64,000 nucleotides of DNA from Cystobasidium ongulense. Taxonomy: Eukaryota > Basidiomycota > Cystobasidiomycetes > Cystobasidiales > Cystobasidiaceae. Where the stretch lies: contig BQUP01000006.1 in NCBI GenBank assembly GCA_022835595.1, positions 1,556,020 to 1,620,019 of the forward strand. The letters run 5' to 3'. The translations under genes were made by a program, and so were the position numbers. The notes under the pieces are model-generated. The model ran no database searches and was not told the DNA's origin. It saw only the letters and a list, made by a program, of their open reading frames with translations. Below are positions 9,122 through 21,280 of the stretch, piece after piece (position 1 is the first letter of the stretch; each line of letters opens with the position of its first letter).

Positions 9122-12100
9122 CTATCTACGAGCACCATCAAGCATTATACGGGATCTTGGACGATGCATAGATGCTTCTTGTCTTGCTCGGCGGATGCCC
9201 GCACCCGAACGCAGATCTTTGAGAGCTTCGTCGAACTGGCCGCGGCCAATGGAGCGCTTGCCATCGACAATGCGCTGATACCCGTCATCAGCAATGCCTC
9301 GGCTGGATAGACAGTGCCCTTTACTCACCTTGTTACTCTTGACTCCCTTGCTCGCCAAACGCTCGGCATCACGGATTTCATCTTCGGCTTTCTGTCATCA
9401 TGTCCAGACTGTCAGATCCAGCTCCGACACTGACTGACACCGTCGACTAACCTGAAGGGCCATAGAAAAGCTGGATATGATGCCAAAAAAATCCTCGGCT
9501 TTGGTCGACGCAGGGTCTTCACCGAAGTAGCGAAGCAGCTCGCCCAAATCCCGGTCAAGCTGCTGTGACATCGCATTGAGAGCAGCCATAGCCGGCTCGC
9601 TTTCCGACACAAACACTTCCATAACCAGCGGGAAGCGGTCCAGGGGATGGGGAGTCGACCACTGGCGTACAAAGAGTAGCGCTTCTTTCACAAATTCGAT
9701 CGACTGGTTCAATGTTGCTATCGAAGATGATAGACTAGAAGCGGACACTGAATAGGAAAGTCAGCAATGGTACATCGTTTGGGAAGGATTAAACCTACTT
9801 CTCGAGGCTGCATGAACGTGCGGACTCTCGTTGAGGAATTGGATAAGTGAATCATCCTGCTTCCTCAACAAGCGGGCCACATAATGAAGCAGAGTGGAAG
9901 TTGAAGCTGACGAAGACACCGTAGTTGCTCGAGTATCTCGCAGCTATGCAGCGAAGCCTGTATCAGATTATAAAGAAGTACCAAACGTTTTCTGGTGGAC
10001 ACACCTTCAGTAATGCTTCTAACTGAAAGCCTCGAGCGTTTCCTCGGAAGGTGGAGGCGTTGAGAGCGTTACCAATAGCTCGGACCACCTAGTCACCGCA
10101 AATTAGCGGAAGTTTGCCAGACTAAAGTGTGAACTCACCTTCAGTACCGCAACGAATTTGCCAGAATTGCGAATTTCGTCCGCAGCGTTGCGAAGAATTG
10201 AAAGCTCAGGCCGTATTTCCTCCAGTTCCATCTCGAAGCGACGCCTCGTAATCATGCATGTGAGACGCTCTTCCAGGCGCGGGATGCTCATCATCTAGAC
10301 GCTCCATCAGCCTCGACAAATCGTACTGGAAAGCGCGCACTTCAACCTACAGTGCGCATATATTGGTCGCTCCGCGAGAGCCTGGATAAGTCGCCTGTAT
10401 AGCCAGTCAACAGAATTACCTAGCAGGGAATGAGCTATACGTCCATCAAGCCGGAAGTATCTGAGTAGCGTACCTCCTGTGCCGTTGGGGCAAAGCTCTT
10501 CAGAGGCTTGAGCCTATCTATGGTCATCTTGCGGTCATCGATTTGCAGCACTGCATCGCGTATTGTGGAGTGCTCCATTCGAAGGCGAGCCAGCATGATT
10601 GCTGTGAGACACGTTCAGCATCATCAACGGGACAGCACCAGGATCATGACTCACCGATATTTTGCGCCCGTTGAAGAGGTAGAAGACTGGTCATTTGGCT
10701 TTTGGACGACTGTGCTGGCTTGGTAGCAATCTTCGTATCAGCTAAAAAGTCCTTGACTACATCTGTTAAATCGAGAGCTTCGTCTTCCTGAATCGAATAC
10801 CAAACTGTCTCGTTCGCCGTGTTAGCTATCTTGTTCCAGAAGAAAGGCTAAATCAGGAGGCATACGTCAATTTGAAGCCGATTCCGGTGCAGAAAATGCA
10901 TTACCTTCAGCTTAGCTCGTACGGCTGGGGCCGAAACCTTTATCACAGGCCTAGGCATAGCTATGGGCGGAGGAGGGGGAGGTGCGACGCCTACAGGTCC
11001 TGCCTTACCGGCAAGCGAAGGCGCAGGGGGAGGTGGCTGCGGAGGGGGCACCGAGACCTGCTTGCCTTTGGTCTCGACAGGCATACTGCTCATGCCGAGC
11101 TTCTTGGGCGGTGGAGGTGCAGGAGGAGCTGCCGCCGGGCATGCACTTTTCGATGTATGAGTCTCTTTCAAGAGATTATGAGCAGAAGGGGCGGTGGGTG
11201 GTGGTCCAGGTGGCTTCGGGGCTTGTCGGACTACCTTGATATCGCCGAAGCCTGGCAGCTTTCCAAGCCTTCCAGGGTCAACTGGCTCCACCTTTTGTAC
11301 AACGCTGGCGGCGGCTGACGATCCATTCATGCGTAGTGGAGGCGGAGGAGGAGGAGGAGGTATGTGATCTGCAAGTGTAGCTGAAGAAAGTACTGGTGCA
11401 GACAGAGATGGTCCCTGTACGTCTTCAGAGCCTTCTCGACATACTGCGGTCACTCTTGGGAGATCGTTATCTCTCGAGACTGCTTGTCGGAGAATCTTGA
11501 GCTGTTCCGACAGATTTGCAATTTGTCTGTCTCGTTGCGCAAGTGCTTCTAGAGTTTTCGATGTCATTGTTGTGACGTCTAAAGCTGCTGTTTCCGTAAT
11601 CGTAGGTACTGGGACGGATTCCATTTCGTCTCGATAGGACTGAAAGCGAGTGTAAACGCTTTCGAGAGCCCGCTTAAGGTATATGACTTCTTTATCACGT
11701 GCTTCGATCTGCGCCTCGAACTCTGCAAGCTGCGCTTTATTCTTTGAAATCTCCTCCATTAGATTCGCCCACTGGCGATTACGCTCAGCTCGTTCCTTCT
11801 TTGCGGTCTCGGCCTAAGAACGTTCAGCTACATCAGTTCGCGCCTGCAAGACAGCCCACCCCTACGTAGAGACGTACATCTTCGCCTCGACCCTTGCTTG
11901 CTCGTAGCGCCACGACATCCTTCTGCAGTTGGAGAACTTCCTTTTCCTTGGCTACAAGCCGCTGTACCACGCCTGTCATTCCTTCTTTCGCATCCTCTTG
12001 TTGCTGCAGGCGAGGTTCACCGGAATGCTGCGGCGCCAACGCCCGGATGGTGTTCCCAGTAGCAATCTTCTCGTTCAATTTCGAGGCAAGGGCGTCTCTC

Positions 12101-15100
12101 TGCATGATAGCTTTAGTGCCGGTACCATGAAAGATGACACATCAACCTACCTCGTCACTTAGCTCCTCTACTTGCTTGCGCAGACCTAAAAGGTCCTCCA
12201 GGAAGCTGCTCGGCACATCAGCAGTCTCGCGTGCTCGACTTGAAGTTACCAGGGCAAGTTTTCCTAGTATTGGCTGAGCCTCCGATAGAAAGTTAGCAAT
12301 GCTGTCGAACCAATTGGCTACAGGTTTGTCGGCACATATTTGCTCTGTGAACAGTCGGATCAGGGCGAGTCCTTGCTGAATCGAAGATCTACGTGAAAGG
12401 CTCATTAGCAATTAAGCAACTCTCGAGGACGTCACGGCACCTACTCTGGAAATTCGCTTGCCAGTAACGCAAGCAAGCGATTCGCGATTTGGCGCAATTC
12501 TGGCATTAGTTTCGCGTTTTCCGCTATCAGCGCCGCGAGCTCAGGGTCTAGGGAGGAGCTGCGAAAAGCATCGAAGCATGGTAATCAGCTTAGCGCATAT
12601 AATGATCATGACGAGACCGCTCACTTGGCCGCTGACTTGCTGTCTAAATGCCGGTCCCGATATTCCTCTTGATCCTCTTGCTTTTCTTCCATATACACCG
12701 CTATCTGAGTAGCAAGTGCGTCCGGTGGGTTCATATACCGAAGAGTCTGCATAAGGGTACAGGTTAATTGAATACTGAGTCTGCTGAATGAAGTGCTTCT
12801 CACTGTCATAGCCTCATTGAGACCGCGTCTAGCTAATTCGTCCCGTAATAGCATGCGCTCTTCAAGATCCTCTGGACTGTTGGCCAGCGCGCTGATCAAG
12901 GCCATTCCCGCAGCTCTATATTCCCATAAGCTAGCATCGTCCTCTTCCTCCTGGTGAGAAGTATCTTGCTCGTCCGACACACTAATACTCTTGACGAGAT
13001 ACTCGAAGCGCACGTCTTCTGAGTATGTGATTTTGAACTCTGAGAAAGCACTGATGACCAGCTTATGCCCTTCTGATGAGGAAAGTACGCAAATTGCAGC
13101 TAGCACATCTGCAGCCAAGGCTCGAAGTTTGTGCGATGAGGTTTGCAGGCTGAAGGTGACTTGTGTGACAATACTCGGCTTGGCTAAGACTTGTTCGAAG
13201 CCAGTCTGAAGTCATAGTGATATTAGGTACTGAGCAGGGACTGAAGGCAAGCACTTGGCTTACCTCAGTATTCAGTATAATACGTAGGCCACGTATCGCT
13301 TCAATTTGAACCGATGCGTCCATCTCAGTAGTCCCATCTCGGCCAGTTGGGGTGGTAGTCTTGGATGTGAATGTCCTCAGCACCTTCTCGAGTGCAGCAA
13401 GACCATCTTTGAGTAGGAATTGTTGAATCCAGCTCAATGCTGCAGTGGATAGGCGCACTCTCAAAGCTATCAGATGCTTTGCGAGACTGGCGCGGGCAAG
13501 TTTGCCATTCACTATCTGGGAAACGTAGAATTCTGGTGTATCCTTTGCGGCCGTCCCCGCCGCTTGATGTGGTACTGCTGTTGATAGCTTGGCAGGAGAA
13601 CCTGCCGAGAACCATGAGGACCATCCGGTCGCAGTCTGCAGAAGCGGTGCGGGCGGAGTCTGTGCTTCTGTATCTTGCGAAACAAACGACAAGACAGACC
13701 CGCTATCACTGATGACGGGAGATGACGGTACTTCTGGGCTTTGCGGGCGGGAAGGCAATTCCGAAGCCGAAGAAACTGATCCGGTTGACCAAAGAGAGAA
13801 CCTTTTCAGCCCATTGAGGGCCATCGTAGGTGAAGTGTAGCTAGCCGTGGAATGACGGTTTCCTGCGCATTCTAGACCTGTTCGATGCGATTGAACAGTC
13901 TGCCCTGAGGTGGATGTCTTCTGCTGTTGTTGTGAAATGAGAAATCGCTTCCGCTGCTCGTCCATGCGCCGCATTGCTTCTCGCTGATTCTGCTTGATTC
14001 CTAGCTGGTCCATCATGTTTTCGAATTCGACATCCAGGTTTGCAAGACTTGCATGCGGCTCGGCTCCGAGATTCACGTCTAAAGTCGTAATGTCCAGATT
14101 AAGCGTGCTTGCTCGTCGAAAATCATCTACAGCCATAGGTTCGCTAACTATCCGGTTCCGGCCAATGGATTGCTTCAGTGGGTCTTTTGTCACATTCAAA
14201 TCCGGCGAATGAGTCGGGTATGACCACACATCGAATAGAGATGAAAGTCTGGTATTGCCTCGAGATGACAGCGCTGGCCGACTAGGTTCAGCAATTTTCG
14301 CTGTCTGCTCCAAGCCCTTTAGCGTTCCTTCACCTTCCTCTTCCTCCGCGTCACTGTCCCGGTCCGCTCGAATAGTATCTTGAGAGTCGTCTCCTACATT
14401 CGAAGTAGGCGACTGCCACAGACTATTGAAGATGCTGGCTGGTCGCCAAGCTGAAGGTGTCGTATTTGTATGATAGCCGGGAGAGTCCTCGCGCCGCTGC
14501 CTAGCGGTTCCTGTGCCCAATGTTGGACGCTGTAGAGCTTTGGAGAAGCTCTTTGCAACTGTGCCTATCCGAGCATACCAGACGTCTGAAATAGACAAAG
14601 TTATGCAGTAGAGGTCGGTGTCACCCTGGACGTGCTTAAGACGAGGAACCAATGGCGTGGCCGAATCAAACACTGGCGGAAAGGACTTGTCAGAATTTCT
14701 ATACTACTCCCCCAGCTAAGTCGCAACCTTCGCACCTTCACCATCGGCACTGATAGAATATTCGACTCTAGCGGACTTTGAGCCCTGCGTGACTATCTTG
14801 CGAATTCCTAGTTCGTCAAGGACAGCGTCTATCACCTGAGCAGCTGTCGTATTCCCCCCAGTGAACCATACAAGCCTGAAGTTTTCCGGTATCTCTGGCA
14901 CGTGCGTTAGGGTGATCTCTAGGCGGAATGGCAAGTAGACGAGGCGAATGAGCGGTACCTGTAGGTGAGCAGTGAGTGTAAAGTCGGAGAAGTTTCTCGA
15001 AGGTGGTCGTTGACGTTCGTTGTTGGATGTGGATGGCATAGATGCGTCGTCATCTCGTTTGTTCGGCAGTACGTCCGACAATGGCATGTTCATGTCGAGA

Positions 15101-15450
15101 ATGGCTGCAGCGAGAACGACACGAATGAACTCAGCAAGATCCCAGTATCGGATAAAGGCAGGCTATTCACCAGTCGTATGATCCATGGCCAGCAGCTCCT
15201 CATCGCTCCATCGGCGGTTTGGTTCGCTGAGCGTGACCCTCTGCAGACCCCAATTGCGGATGTCGAGCTTGTTCGTGTTGGCTGCATCCACCTCGCAGGC
15301 CAGCTCGAGCAGAATATCCGGCCCGTCCTCGTCCAGCAGAGTCTTGACGAGCTCTCCAACCGTGCCAGACTCGAGATCTGCAAAGCATGCCTTGGTGCTG
15401 CCTGCCGGACTGGCGCTGGGCAGCGAGACCTGGATGAGCTCGCGACGCAT
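9122..15450 (-). CDS. Formin (Diaphanous-related, Bni1/SepA type)
   Basis: I read 18 exons (minus): 15171-15450, 14736-15104, 13264-14672, 12804-13205, 12625-12746, 12445-12558, 12151-12388, 11878-12099, 10905-11813, 10655-10847, 10474-10601, 10351-10419, 10139-10294, 10005-10088, 9799-9943, 9452-9747, 9329-9391 and 9122-9274. All phases close, giving 1783 residues. Formins nucleate and elongate linear actin filaments for cables, polarity and cytokinesis. Order: an N-terminal Ras-association-like part; a GBD/FH3 region with RALAADVLAAICVLSSSEGHK; coiled coils; a proline-rich FH1 (several runs of five to eight prolines); an FH2 starting PFFWNKIANT and containing GDLSRLSRSDQY and VVRAIGNALNASTFRGNARGF; and a C-terminal DAD, LKDLRSGAGIRRARQ. 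The GBD/FH3 plus DAD implies Rho-GTPase-regulated autoinhibition. An in-frame upstream start at codon 15523-15525 is possible. Confidence 0.95.
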
Positions 15451-15618
15451 GGCGGCTGTTGGGCTGCTCGCGATTCGAGCGCGCTCATCGAGAGACTCGC
15501 GCGCACATCCAACTCGACGGTGCACACATCAGCAGGAATGTAACAAGCAGACCACCAACCCATTCATGCCTCGTCGACGCCCCTGTTGCAGTATTGGGTC
15601 ATCATTCAACGGCATCGA

Positions 15619-15975
15619 TCAGGACGGCCCAAACACTTCGGTTGATGAAGGTGTCAACGCATGACAGGACTCCGATGGAACTGGAAAGACTGTCGCAAGG
15701 TGCATGCTTGTCATGATGTGAGAGGCGTGCAAGGCGACGCGCCTGCTGTGGTTGCTGGACCATCGAAGAGCTGCAAGCAGAAGGAGCTGCAGCGCAAAAG
15801 GCAAAACGTCCCCAGCGGTGTATCCGCCACTTGCAAGTCGTTCCAATTCGTTACGAAGCGCATTCAGGTTAAGAAGGATAAACAACATCACAGAAACTGC
15901 AGGTATCGCTCGAGTACCGATGCGAGGCGTACCTTGTTGACAGAATACCGCCCTCGCTAGGTATATATGTATCAT
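15619..15975 (-). CDS. Possible small membrane protein
   Basis: Between the formin start and the Whi2-like stop lies an open minus-strand frame, from ATG 15975 to a stop at 15619, of about 118 residues. It has two hydrophobic stretches (around AVSVMLFILLNLNAL and VLPFALQLLLLAALRW) that could be membrane-spanning. There is no recognisable family, and a GTACGC near 15935 could be a donor, so the true exon structure is open. It may equally be 5' leader sequence of the formin gene. Confidence 0.3.
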   Translation of the reverse strand: MIHIYLARAVFCQQGTPRIGTRAIPAVSVMLFILLNLNALRNELERLASGGYTAGDVLPFALQLLLLAALRWSSNHSRRVALHASHIMTSMHLATVFPVPSESCHALTPSSTEVFGPS

Positions 15976-16062
15976 GCGGTAGACAACATGGCGGGTATAT
16001 GAAGCAGAACTAAGACTCGGCACAGCTTGCCAATGCGTGGAGCGTCACTGTCGAGACTGTCC

Positions 16063-17408
16063 TCAGATGCAGCTCAGCTCGAGAGTCCAGATGCGGCGGA
16101 CGTGGATCTTGCTTTTGATAGGCTTGCCGTCCAACCCAGTCGTCTCGACTTCCATGGCGTCCCACCAGCATTTGCGCTGTGAAGGCAAGTCATACTCAGC
16201 TTCAATGCAAAAAGTATGAATCTGATAGCCGATGCTAGGCTCACTGCAGGCTTCCTCCAGAAAAGCAGAAGCTTCTGTGCTGTCGCGAGCTGTGCGGAGT
16301 TGACATTGACATGCGGAGGCGCAGGTATGGCATCTGCCGGATTCAGGTGTTCAGCAGTATTCTCTTCGATGGATACGTCGGGTTGGGAGATGCCGGTCTT
16401 GAGAAGGACAAGTGCGATACTGGTGATACAGCAGCGATTCGGTTCCATTGACCGGTAGCCCCATTCATCCTCTCGGTCGAAGCCACTGTGCGAGCCGACA
16501 AAAAGAGCATTATATTCAGTATCAGATGGGCCTAGTATGCCTTTACAGATATGCGAAATCTCACCTCATGCATAACATATCGATGAGATGCTGTTCAGCC
16601 ACATTATTCTCCCTGTTGACATTCCGCTGAAGCGCCGTGAATATGCTTCGTCTACTAAGCAAGTCTTTCCCGCATTCTGCTTTGATGTGCATCAAAGGTG
16701 GGTTGGCATTGCCGTGCTCGTCCGTTGCTGGGGCTTGTATCGTCTGGTTTGTGATATCTGTCAACGGACCAGACGAATGTGCGACATTTGTAGGTATAGC
16801 AAAGTATTCAAGCTCTTCACGTAGTACTATAATGGCCTGTTTATGGAACAGAGGAACTTGTAGATTCACTTGCGCCGCTGATTCCGCCAGTTGTCGTTGT
16901 TGTCGGAGCGCTGAAGTTGGGTGGCCGTAGAAGTCCTCTGTAGTCAAAGCAGCACGTCAGGATCGCGCATAGACAGCTGCCAACGGCGGCAACGAGAAGT
17001 GTACGCACGTCTTGCTCTCTCGAAGAAGGCTAGGAGGTATTCCAGGCATTGACCGTCGAACTGGGGGGAGAAGTATGGTCGACCGGCCTCAGCGAAGGCG
17101 AACCACGAGCACAACAGCAATAGACGGCATCCAACTCACATCAACGTATATCGTATCCTCGACATCCATGTTCTCGGCAAGAGACACGCCATTGGGGAAC
17201 AGACATCTGCGCCAATCCACAGGCAGTCTTCAGCGACCTGATCCCCGCCGTCGCAACTGCCTGCCTGCGATCCCGTGCAAGCAAGCAATGCAGCATTACC
17301 GTATACGGGGACTCACAGCAGCACACTCTCGGGCAAATCCAGCAGGCGCGCCCTCTCCAGCTGGAAGCGTTTGCCTCGCAGATCTAGAAATACCATGTCT
17401 TCGGTCAT
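16063..17408 (-). CDS. Whi2-like BTB/POZ protein
   Basis: Six exons (minus) 17317-17408, 17140-17206, 17009-17060, 16565-16937, 16245-16485 and 16063-16176 give 312 residues. The N-terminal part is a BTB/POZ-type fold as in yeast Whi2 and the KCTD proteins: VFLDLRGKRFQLERA, LPESVLLCLFPNGVSL, then YVDFDGQCLEYLLAFF and QDFYGHPTSALR. The C-terminal half contains SGFDREDEWGYRSMEPNR and a final RKCWWDAMEVETTGLDG...RRIWTLEL segment, both in family-like positions. Yeast Whi2 works with Psr phosphatases in the general stress response and in amino-acid-dependent TORC1 control. I am confident of the family, less so of the precise role. Confidence 0.85.
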
Positions 17409-17662
17409 GCTCTGGTGAGTTGGAGCCCAGCAGGCCTGCGGCTGGCCTGCCCAAGTCGACTGTTTACACCGGGACAGATGGCAAAAGATATACAAAGATG
17501 GAATGCCAACGACAGCAACAAACAGGTCTATCACAGTCAACCTAGCACTGAAAGGCATGCGGATGACCTGAATTCCGCTCTATCGTTGCTTTTGTACAAG
17601 ATTGCTTATTTACATTTACTGAACATGATTATATGCATAGGTAATATTCAAGCACACCTCTA

Positions 17663-19976
17663 CTACCGACTCTCTACGATTGACTTCTCTGCTGCATGTG
17701 ACTCTGTTTCTATCGCTCTACCCACGTTCTGAGGGTCCGCCGACGACTTAGGTTCTTCCGACGCCTTCACTCCCATTTCTTGATCCTCACTGACCTTCTT
17801 GGGCTTTGGTTTCCGAATTGCCCAATCATTCGCTTTACCCCACCCTAGCCACCTTTTGTTATCGAATATGGGGCCTCTAGCTGCTAAAGTTATAAGACTG
17901 AACGCTATCATGCCGAGATTGAGGCCGTAATATGGACGTGGCCCGTACTCGAGAAATACTTTCGACGACAGACTGGAGCCTATGAGCTGACCTATGAAAA
18001 GTCTTACGATGTCAAATTTACAATCAGCACAAGTTGAATCCGCACAAAAGCAACGGAAGCAGTCTTACCCGATAATATAAACCGAATTCAAGCGAGCTCC
18101 TGCTTGAGGATTCGTACTGAATATGCGACTCTGATTTGAGACCTGTTGAAATTGCTGGCCAATATCCAGGATAAGGATAGCGATAATGATAAATGCAACG
18201 TTGGTCTGCGCTCCACCGAGTAGTAGGACGTTTGCAACAATAAGGAGCAGATTGCCGAGAACCACGCCTGACCAGGGCATGATCCTATCTACGGATTTGC
18301 CAACGAAGGGTGCTGTACAAACACCAGTCATTCCAACTAGACCGAACAGTCCGATGACTAGGGTGTTGTATTTGTATGGTTCTTCGGATAGCAGAAAGGT
18401 GAGTGTTACCCAGAAACTTGCAAAGACGGCCGATCCGAGACCGCTTGTAATCGAACCTTGCACTGCAAGAAAGTCAACGTTCAGCACGGTTTGTGATTTT
18501 GTCATAATCTGCTCTGTGCTCACCGAGCACTGGATTCGTCACTAAGAACTTTCCCATAGTAGCAAAAGCACCCAGATAGCTGAGATCAGGGTTCTTGGCT
18601 GGATAATCGGGCATTGCGAAGTAAAGTGCAGCCCAGATGACTGACTGAGCTCCTATCGCCATATAATACACCACTCTCCAAGAAGCAAACTAGATTTTAG
18701 GGAAATAGTAAGATCAGCCTGATTGCTTGCACTGCCTCGGGATTCGGATCATGATATCACAGGCTTACTTGCGCAATAATACCCGATAGCACTCTGGCTA
18801 TCAAGATGCCCATCAAAAGACCTGATAGAACGATGGCCATACATTGAGCACGTCGATTCGGAGGCGACAGGTCTGCAGCCAACGGAATCATGACCTAAGA
18901 TAGCGTATGTAAGCTTTGTCCATAGGATGTTACAGCCACAAAGGTAACTCACTTGCGGAGCAACAGTAAATAGTCCGGTGAGGAAGTTCAAAGCCAAGAA
19001 GCCGTTCCACGAATTGCCCACAGCCAGACCTATACTCAGGACGGTCGTGATGAAGATCAGGAGCAGTGTAAGACTGCGCCGGCGGACCATGTCACCTAGA
19101 GGCGTAATGAGCAGCAGCCCTCCGGCATATCCACCTGAGACATGAGAACAAGTATGGCATTAGTAACACCCCTGTCTTTTTTTGATTACCACTTTTGCGC
19201 ACCTTGCAAGACTGCCGGCACGTGTGTTGCAGCGGAGTATCTTTATTTGAAATTAGCAGAAGATGGGAAAACTGGTAGACTATACACTCACGAGACACCG
19301 AATGATATTGAATATTGTACTTGCAGTGGCTGACAATAATATCTATTGAAGGAAATCAGTCAGAAGCGAATTCAGGAATGCCCTCGGGGATCACCGACAA
19401 GTTGGCCACAGTGAATGTCGACGCCTGAAAAGGACAGTGAGTAGATAGCTCGCTTGAGAGTTTCCGCAGAGAAAGGTGACGTACGAAAGCGAACAAATAG
19501 TTCATCGCCAATGAGAACACAAAAGGTCGATCCGGGTGGTACCGCACGCGTTTAGGTATCGGTAGTATCCAAAAATCCCGTGTCCTCTCGTGAAAGGGTG
19601 TAGGCTTTATAACAGAAGAGCTTAACGATGCATCTTCCCGTTCTCTGCTCTTCGTAGCTTCTAAACTGGCTGCATTGGCCATATGCGTGATGCTCGCCGG
19701 TCTGCTGGCCGGGATATCGGTCCCACCTGTGCCATCCTGCGATTGCAGAGGTGCTTCTTGCGGCAAAGCAGAGGTGGATCCAGCCTCTGACCGTGGGGTG
19801 GTCACAGTCATTGTGATGAACGTTGCAGCGAGTCCATGCGGAGCTGAGAAGCAACGGGAATCAGGTTGTGATGAGAAAGCATCGGCATTCTTTCGATAGA
19901 AAGTCGGCAAGTCGCTGATCGAGCGAAAGGCGGCAGAGTGACAGTCTTGGAAGATAGCAGGTTGGATGGATGCCAT
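17663..19976 (-). CDS. MFS transporter (YgaY/AraJ-like)
   Basis: Nine exons on the minus strand: 19485-19976, 19399-19424, 19292-19342, 19203-19240, 18953-19134, 18769-18894, 18524-18689, 18069-18462 and 17663-17972. The total is about 594 residues. After a hydrophilic N-terminus, helix 1 carries ANLYYCQPL, a signature of this MFS group. The A-like loop reads PLGDMVRRRSLTL, and ADLSPPNRRAQCMAIVLSGL with ARVLSGIIAQ follow. The last junction is uncertain: the obvious acceptor at about 17990 is one base out of phase, so I used an AG at 17973. ATG 19976 is the first possible start; ATG 19811 is an alternative. Substrate unknown. It is divergent from SRP19, with about 120 bp between starts. Confidence 0.88.
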
Positions 19977-20095
19977 CGACACGGCACTCACTCGTCATAC
20001 AGCACCAGGTCATCAGCTCAGAGGTCAAGCTAGTCGAGTCGAACCACCCGCCGGCTTCGATAATAGTCTAGAAAGACAGCGAAGGACAAGCAAGG
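19977..20095. promoter_or_regulatory. Short bidirectional promoter region
   Basis: Only about 120 bp separate the first ATG of the minus-strand MFS transporter from the ATG of the plus-strand SRP19 gene. If the MFS start is the downstream ATG (19811), the shared region is about 285 bp. I see no obvious TATA box. Confidence 0.5.
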
Positions 20096-21022
20096 ATGGC
20101 AAAGATCAGCTCAGACAACTCGGATAGCGAGGACGGTCGCGCTCAAGACGACGACTTTGATGTCGACAACATGGACTTCGACCTCCCGTCAGCGCCTGTC
20201 GCCCCACGGCCTGCTGCTTCCACGTCGCGAGGTGGTCCAGCCTCTGCGAGCTCAGCGCAACTGAACGCACAGCAACAAGCAATGCTCAACTCGTTTGCAG
20301 GATCATCGTCAGGTCCAGCGTATGCAGGAAGAGTGGGAGGACAGAACAGTACTCGAAACATTGGCGCCGAAGACTCGAGCAAGTACAAGCACTATCAATC
20401 CATCTATCCTATCTATATCGATGCCAGCAAAGCGCGCAAAAGCGGAGAGCGAAGGGTCTCAAAGAGTAAAGCTATTCGGTTCCCTAAAGCACAAGAGATT
20501 GCAGAAGTGTGTGGACGTTACCTCGGCTTGAGTCCTGTTTTTGAGCCTGAGAAGGTGCACCCGCGGGACTGGGCGAACCCTGGTCGGGTGAGAGTATTGC
20601 TTAAAGATGAAAGCGGCAAGCTGGTCAATCCAAAGATTACCGATAGTGAGTCTTGTTGAGGTGTCAGATGTTGGTGTATGCTTATCGTAATCTTGCTTGT
20701 CCCTACAGAATACACACTACTGAACAATATCTGCGACATGCTGTCAATGATTCGGAAGCAGACAAAGTTACCTTCAAAGGTGATTAACAGACTACCATAT
20801 CACAGTCCAGCATTGTCATACGGTACATACGACGAAGCTCTGAAGGGAGGTGGTCAAATGGCAAAGATGATGCAAGGTATGCTAGGTGGAGCAGCAGGTC
20901 CGACACCAGAGCAAGAGGAAGAGCAACGCAAAATACAATCAGAACGAGAGCTTGCCGAAAAGCAGAAGCTAGCGAAGATGAAATCTTTACAAAAGCAAGG
21001 GAGACGTATGGGTAGGAGATAA
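20096..21022 (+). CDS. SEC65: Signal recognition particle subunit SRP19/Sec65
   Basis: Exons 20096-20645 and 20709-21022 give 287 residues. SRP19 binds helices 6 and 8 of SRP RNA and permits SRP54 loading for co-translational targeting to the ER. The conserved core lies around residues 100-185: YPIYIDASKARKSGERRVSK, AIRFPKAQEIAEVC, then HPRDWANPGRVRVLLKDESG. The N-terminus is acidic and low-complexity, and the C-terminus is Lys-rich and ends GRRMGRR, as in fungal Sec65. The intron begins GTGAGT and ends CTACAG. Confidence 0.94.
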
Positions 21023-21280
21023 GGCTTGCGTAATGCAAATGTTCTGATTATGCAATTCAACATGGCTGTGTTGACGGGACCGTCACATAAGAACTGGCTG
21101 TTTGATCAATGGTATTGCTCGTGATATACATGCTACTGCCCACTTAGAGAAAACAGTAATTACAGGCGGCTTCTCCTTATCCGTCAAGGCTCAAGTCAGT
21201 AGGGGATAGCCACCAAGTGCTCGCAGCAGGACCACGGCTGGACTAAATAGCCCACATTTTTTGGCCTCCAAACCTCCGGC

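Noticed and set aside
10848-11318. Gly- and Arg/Trp-rich plus-strand frames opposite the formin FH1 region
   Set aside because: They are antisense shadows of the proline codons (CCN read as NGG) of the formin.
13437-14212. Several 70-90-codon plus-strand frames
   Set aside because: All are shadows of the long formin exon 13264-14672, which has coherent FH3 content and matching splice phases.
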